A stretch of DNA of 64,000 bases from a virus, in IMG/VR virus record IMGVR_UViG_3300017971_007915, positions 47,659-111,658 of that record; one strand, written 5' to 3'. Position numbers and translations under genes: made by a program. The notes under the pieces were generated by a model, which had not been told where the DNA came from, searched no databases, and saw nothing but the letters and a program-made list of their open reading frames with translations. This document shows, piece after piece, positions 60,405 to 64,000 of this stretch. Position 1 is the first letter of the stretch. Every line of letters begins with the position of its first letter.

Positions 60405-60563
60405 TTATTTTTCCTCTAAAACTTCCTCTAGATCAATATATAGTTGTTCCAAACTCTTTTTAGAAAGAGTCTTTACTATTAGTGTTGAATCTGAAGTAGC
60501 TATACTTATAGTGAATTCGTTATCTGATTTTTTATTAACTTTTATAGGTTCATCAAATATCAT
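60405..60563 (-). CDS. 52-residue acidic protein
   Basis: Short gene with ATG at 60563 and TAA at 60405-60407, preceded by AAAGGACAATAAT. Hand translation: MIFDEPIKVNKKSDNEFTIS, IATSDSTLIVKTLSKKSLEQ, LYIDLEEVLEEK. It fits exactly between two genes (11 bases from one, 3 from the other). Probably one strand pair plus a helix. No family recognised; could be a chaperone or bound virion peptide. Confidence 0.6.
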   Translation of the reverse strand: MIFDEPIKVNKKSDNEFTISIATSDSTLIVKTLSKKSLEQLYIDLEEVLEEK

Positions 60564-60574
60564 ATTATTGTCCT

Positions 60575-61039
60575 TTATAAAGATTCTATTTCATAAGAGA
60601 AAGCCAGCCAACTGTTTTTAAGAAGTTCCTGATTACGGCTTTCTTCCCAATATCTAACAATGAGTGCTGGTTTACTAAATAAATAATCTCGTACAGTAAA
60701 GAAATGATCTAAATTTGCTACTAATCTTTCCATAGCTACAATGTCCTCTTCCTCTAATTCACGAGCATCTATTCCGACATAAGGTTGACCCATTTCATCC
60801 TTTGGTTTATCTAAATGATCTTCATTTAAGCCAGAACAAGAGACTAATGTAGGATAACCTTTTTCATTTAATTTATATATAATATCTAATATACCATTAT
60901 CTATTTCAGCATCTAAATTTTTATTCACAACATTTTGTAGACTTTCTGGAAATTCTTCTACATCAACATCTATAACATCTTTTCCAGTATCTGCTATCTT
61001 AATAAGATTTTTAATGTTTTTTATGTTTCTAAAATTCAT
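60575..61039 (-). CDS. Conserved-looking protein with KGYPTLVSCSGLNEDH motif
   Basis: 154 residues. GILDIIYKLNEKGYPTLVSC, then SGLNEDH, followed by VGIDARELEEEDIVAMERLV, is a compact alpha/beta pattern seen in small phage and archaeal proteins with an S-C-S/G-G-x-x-x-D-H signature. No enzyme class can be assigned. It has no signal peptide. Located between two appendage genes. Confidence 0.6.
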   Translation of the reverse strand: MNFRNIKNIKNLIKIADTGKDVIDVDVEEFPESLQNVVNKNLDAEIDNGILDIIYKLNEKGYPTLVSCSGLNEDHLDKPKDEMGQPYVGIDARELEEEDIVAMERLVANLDHFFTVRDYLFSKPALIVRYWEESRNQELLKNSWLAFSYEIESL

Positions 61040-61048
61040 AAAAATCTC

Positions 61049-62707
61049 CTAATTAAAAGTAATACTAAAACTTGTTATTCTCTCACTTCCAGTAAATCCA
61101 ACTCTAATGTATACTGTATCAGAACAGTTTACAATATTGTTTGTCCCAAAAGTGCAATCAATATACCCAGAACCAGATCCCACTCTACACCCACCAGAGA
61201 CAGGGTTTCCGTTATTCCAATCACTTGCGTTATAATCATCTAAACAATCTATCCAAACAGTTCCTCCACCGCTAGTTCCATCCCAAGCTTTTGCAAGTTT
61301 CATCTCAAGTGAGTTATAACTTCCAACTATATTTATTCTAAAATTAGCACTTGCTGTACCATCGTGTTCAAACTGTCTCCATAAGAATACTTCAGTATTC
61401 ATATAAGAACCAGAGTAATCTGGTTGACTTGTTAGGTTTGGGGAATATATCGTAAAATCTGTAGTATTTCTCTCACATCCACCACATCTAAAAACGGCAT
61501 CCATTATCCCCACATCAACAGTAGAATCCCAGGATTTCGCACCGCCCGAATCAAAGTTTGCTGTAGAAGGACATCTCCAATCTTCATAATCAAATCTTTC
61601 TATTAATCTGGTACTAGAATTTGTTCTTGTATTTACAAGTATGTTTGCATTGCTAGATGGAACCCATGAACCATTTGTCCAATCTATAGGTCTTGCATTT
61701 ATATTTGCAGTTGTTGTTACAGAACAAAAATTGGATGCATTAATAGCCCAATTCGTCTTATTATAAGAATCGTTTGCATCATCATATGCATAAGTCCATC
61801 CAGTTAAATCCGAGCCAGATAAATCTAATGTTGGTAATCCATATTCACTACCTTCAATATCTACTTGATTAAGAGGATATGTATGATAATTTAAATTATC
61901 AATATCAGTAATATCAACCGTAAATTGACTTCCAGTTGTATAATACTCAACGCCAGACAAAAATCTTGTTACAACACTTCCAGCAGTTTCTACTATAGTA
62001 ACACCGGACAATGTTGCAATAGTTGGATTAGGATCATAAAAAGTAGCTGTTTGTGTTTTGGTATAATCAATGTCATTATGATGAATCATTTCTACCGTAA
62101 TTCTTCCACCACTTGATATTATTAAACTTATAGATATTGTTATAGTAACAATACCTTTATACTTGATATAATCCGTATCCCAGGAAGTTACTTGTATTCT
62201 AATGTTATCTGAAGTATCATCATAATTTCCTGTTATTGCCGGAGTTGTTTTAGTAGCTACTTTTGTAATCTCATCAGCATCATAAACATTCACCTCTAAG
62301 GTGGAAGTTAAACTATCAAAAAGACATTGATTTGTTGTTGTATAACTCCAAGTCGTTGATTGCGTTGCAGGATGAAGTGTTCCAGCCACCCAATCTCCTT
62401 TACTAAAAGGAGTTCCTTCAGATGCTGGATTTGATATATACCTATTTGTAGTTGATATACTACCCACAGAGCAATTGTTATTACCATCACTTGTATTAAA
62501 ATGAGAAACGAAGTCTACTTCTGGAGCAAATATTGTAACCTCATTAGGACCTGTTTTCATTGCATTATGACCTGTCCCAACAATGTTGACGGTTGTAATG
62601 CCCGTACCTATTACAACTCCTTCATCTTCAAAAGTAATACCTGTACTAGTAGGGGTTTGTTGTCCTCTTTTTCGTTCAAGAAGAATTTTAGGTTCTCTAA
62701 ATCCCAT
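61049..62707 (-). CDS. Beta-rich appendage protein, possible adhesin
   Basis: 552 residues. The N-terminus (PKILLERKRGQQTPTSTGIT, VVIGTGITTVNIVGTGHNAM) resembles an attachment end. Several beta domains follow with WDTDYIKYKGIVTITISISL and YTTGSQFTVDITDIDNLNYH, and a Cys-containing FRCGGCERNTTDF late domain. The final DTVYIRVGFTGSERITSFSI is a strand-rich end. Low charge and aromatic/Thr/Asn-rich composition suit a surface fibre or receptor-binding protein. Confidence 0.7.
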   Translation of the reverse strand: MGFREPKILLERKRGQQTPTSTGITFEDEGVVIGTGITTVNIVGTGHNAMKTGPNEVTIFAPEVDFVSHFNTSDGNNNCSVGSISTTNRYISNPASEGTPFSKGDWVAGTLHPATQSTTWSYTTTNQCLFDSLTSTLEVNVYDADEITKVATKTTPAITGNYDDTSDNIRIQVTSWDTDYIKYKGIVTITISISLIISSGGRITVEMIHHNDIDYTKTQTATFYDPNPTIATLSGVTIVETAGSVVTRFLSGVEYYTTGSQFTVDITDIDNLNYHTYPLNQVDIEGSEYGLPTLDLSGSDLTGWTYAYDDANDSYNKTNWAINASNFCSVTTTANINARPIDWTNGSWVPSSNANILVNTRTNSSTRLIERFDYEDWRCPSTANFDSGGAKSWDSTVDVGIMDAVFRCGGCERNTTDFTIYSPNLTSQPDYSGSYMNTEVFLWRQFEHDGTASANFRINIVGSYNSLEMKLAKAWDGTSGGGTVWIDCLDDYNASDWNNGNPVSGGCRVGSGSGYIDCTFGTNNIVNCSDTVYIRVGFTGSERITSFSITFN

Positions 62708-62714
62708 TATTTTC

Positions 62715-63086
62715 CTATTTTGACATTAATGCTAATTCAACAATAGAGTCTTCAATAAAGTATATGCCAATCTGTCTAACCGAATCTTGAATATATAAAA
62801 CATCTCCTGCTTTGAGGGTTTTAGCTCCATCTATAGAACTTGATAAATCCATACCCTTTTTGTTAAATGCTATTCTTACTGAACCATCTCCAATATTATC
62901 AACTAATAAATACTCAAATGATTGTGTTATTGTAGTCTCAAAATAGGTGAGACTACCATCCATAAAATCATATTCGTAAGAAGTTGCTGTAGTGCCACTT
63001 CTTACCAAGAATATTGTTTTCTGTACTTGATGTTCACTACTTGGAGAGGGTATACCATCTCCTATGACTATCTTTTTTCTAGGCAT
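62715..63086 (-). CDS. Small beta-rich virion protein
   Basis: 123 residues. EHQVQKTIFLVRSGTTATSY, SFEYLLVDNIGDGSVRIAFN and LKAGDVLYIQDSVRQIGIYF are the strands of a jelly-roll-like appendage domain, often seen in phage proteins that support fibres. It is 7 bases upstream of the adhesin-like gene and the first gene after a candidate late promoter. No enzymatic motif. Confidence 0.65.
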   Translation of the reverse strand: MPRKKIVIGDGIPSPSSEHQVQKTIFLVRSGTTATSYEYDFMDGSLTYFETTITQSFEYLLVDNIGDGSVRIAFNKKGMDLSSSIDGAKTLKAGDVLYIQDSVRQIGIYFIEDSIVELALMSK

Positions 63087-63111
63087 AATTTATCTCTATT
63101 GAATAATTTAT

Positions 63112-63145
63112 ATTAAAATATAAATGTATTTTGAGTAATTTTAAG
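63112..63145 (-). promoter_or_regulatory. Candidate late promoter, copy 5 (before the 62715 gene)
   Basis: Minus strand CTTAAAATT, 13 bases, TTATATTTTAAT, with a preceding C. The two conserved halves are identical to copy 1, although the 13 spacer bases differ. It lies about 26 bases upstream of the ATG at 63086, in a 109-base gap that holds nothing else. Confidence 0.65.
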
Positions 63146-63195
63146 GAAAGTTTTCTAATTAAAAGGGGAGTAATCAATACTTCTTTGTATATTAA

Positions 63196-63495
63196 TCATA
63201 AACCTTTATCGCATTTTTTACGACAAAGTTTGATACAAAGATTTTTTGTATTGATTTCTTTTGTTTCTAGCATATTTGCATCATCAACAGATTTGACTTT
63301 ATGAAGAATTTCCCAACTGAAGTTATCTTCACCATACTTAGCTATAGCTTTGTGTATGTAACTGTGATTTCTAGATGTCTTTTTTCTAGCTAAATGGTTA
63401 TGTTGCACTCTCCTTTTGTTTAATGATAGTGATGTTTTGCCTATGTAACATTTTCCATTAATTATATTTGTTGCCTTATATACTAAATAACTCAT
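63196..63495 (-). CDS. Short GIY-YIG endonuclease
   Basis: 99 residues from the ATG at 63495 (an in-frame start 45 bases upstream would overlap the cupin gene; none has a strong ribosome binding site). MSYLVYKATNIINGKCYIGK is the GIY-YIG motif, NKRRVQHN gives the Arg, and NFSWEILHKV the catalytic Glu. There is no separate DNA-binding domain beyond the basic, Cys-containing tail (KNLCIKLCRKKCDKGL). It sits at the end of the isomerase-like gene and may be a free-standing homing enzyme. Confidence 0.78.
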   Translation of the reverse strand: MSYLVYKATNIINGKCYIGKTSLSLNKRRVQHNHLARKKTSRNHSYIHKAIAKYGEDNFSWEILHKVKSVDDANMLETKEINTKNLCIKLCRKKCDKGL

Positions 63496-63511
63496 TAAGT
63501 TTTCCATGTAT

Positions 63512-64000
63512 CTAGAAATAATTGCTTCTACCATAATCATCTTTAAGTCTAACTATATCGTTTTCATCATTCTCATCTCCATCTTCTACTCCTAATGCAA
63601 CGTCCAATATCATTCCATATTTTTTATTCCCATTATAAATTGCTCTGTGTACAACATGTTTTTTAAATCCAAAAATGTCTCCTTTTTTTGCTTTTATTGT
63701 AATTAAATTATTATTTAAAAATTCCTCAAGTAATTTAAATTTAGGTTCTACATCTGGCATATTAAGTATTTTTTTAGAAACAGGCTTTTTGCTATACTTT
63801 ATTATAAAATCATTATCTAATATTAAATATAACTGATATCTTTTAAAATGAAATTGGAGAGATAATGATTGCTTCGGTTTTACATATAATACTTTTGTTG
63901 TACTTTTAACATTATCAGCATATAATCCATAGTGCCCCCACGGTCTTTCTACTTCTAATGTTGAAAATGGTTTAATGAATTTATTTCTCTTTAATTTCAT
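63512..64000 (-). CDS. Mannose-6-phosphate isomerase/ManC C-terminal-like cupin
   Basis: 162 residues up to the ATG at the window's right edge; whether the protein begins there or further upstream cannot be seen. VERPWGHYGLYADN (17-30), KVLYVKPKQSLSLQFHFKR (36-54) and the ending DIVRLKDDYGR are the hallmarks of type II mannose-6-phosphate isomerase cupins. It may supply mannose-type precursors for the sugar cassette far downstream. The C-terminus is complete, with YGRSNYF following the family end. Confidence 0.82.
   Translation of the reverse strand: MKLKRNKFIKPFSTLEVERPWGHYGLYADNVKSTTKVLYVKPKQSLSLQFHFKRYQLYLILDNDFIIKYSKKPVSKKILNMPDVEPKFKLLEEFLNNNLITIKAKKGDIFGFKKHVVHRAIYNGNKKYGMILDVALGVEDGDENDENDIVRLKDDYGRSNYF

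Noticed and set aside
1328-62746. Dozens of other short plus-strand open frames
   Set aside because: All lie opposite minus-strand genes, and none shows a recognisable domain or ribosome binding site. I treat them as shadows.
1-64000. tRNA genes, CRISPR arrays and diversity-generating retroelement
   Set aside because: No cloverleaf-like sequences in gaps, no short direct repeats with spacers, and no reverse transcriptase frame.

Overview
This window is a gene-dense, AT-rich piece (about 30% GC by eye) of a large contractile-tailed bacteriophage. Every convincing gene is on the minus strand, so transcription runs from high to low coordinates. Tail sheath, tail tube, tail-assembly chaperone with a frameshift site, tape measure, hub/spike, gp25-like and J-like baseplate genes occur in the classical myovirus order. 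No integrase, tRNA or CRISPR array was seen. A probable lipoprotein, a possible spanin-type membrane protein and an HD-GYP enzyme hint at a diderm bacterial host, but the host cannot be named. No stretch longer than about 185 bases lacks a gene.

Layout in transcription order: (1) 64000-57342, a mannose-6-phosphate-isomerase-like cupin, a GIY-YIG endonuclease, beta-rich fibre/appendage genes and a tail fibre with about 100-residue repeats. (2) 57215-52757, two homing-type endonucleases, a lipoprotein, a second fibre-like gene, a DUF5320 protein, small membrane proteins and a YhhN/lysoplasmalogenase-like membrane protein. (3) 52752-48182, appendage/structural genes, one interrupted by a 372-residue intein. 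(4) 48100-44108, an unexpected signalling block: permuted papain-fold hydrolase, two STAS proteins, a MshEN-like mini-protein, a PAS-PAS protein, a coiled-coil membrane protein, a receiver domain and a canonical HD-GYP phosphodiesterase. (5) 43986-37363, head/neck and connector-type genes plus small accessory genes. (6) 37256-21103, the tail and baseplate module. (7) 21036-739, a block of 22 genes mostly for sugar activation, modification and transfer, ending in a MAF/DUF115-type glycosyltransferase, followed by a partial structural gene with fibronectin-like domains.

Regulation: five gaps on the coding strand carry the same bipartite element, CTTAAAAtt-13 nt-TTATnTTTTAAt, at nearly fixed spacing, each upstream of a structural gene. 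I interpret it as the late promoter. A canonical A AAA AAC slippery heptamer joins the two tail-assembly-chaperone frames. Several hairpins sit at gene borders, one of which would hide a ribosome binding site.

Selfish elements are abundant: two LAGLIDADG inteins (in a radical SAM protein and a virion protein), a LAGLIDADG endonuclease fused in frame to a cupin, a repeat-rich endonuclease that overlaps the start of a fibre gene, and two GIY-YIG endonucleases. The most unusual content is the c-di-GMP/STAS/PAS/receiver signalling block among virion genes, and the sugar cassette in a genome whose virion proteins are rich in a recurring [S/T]STG motif.
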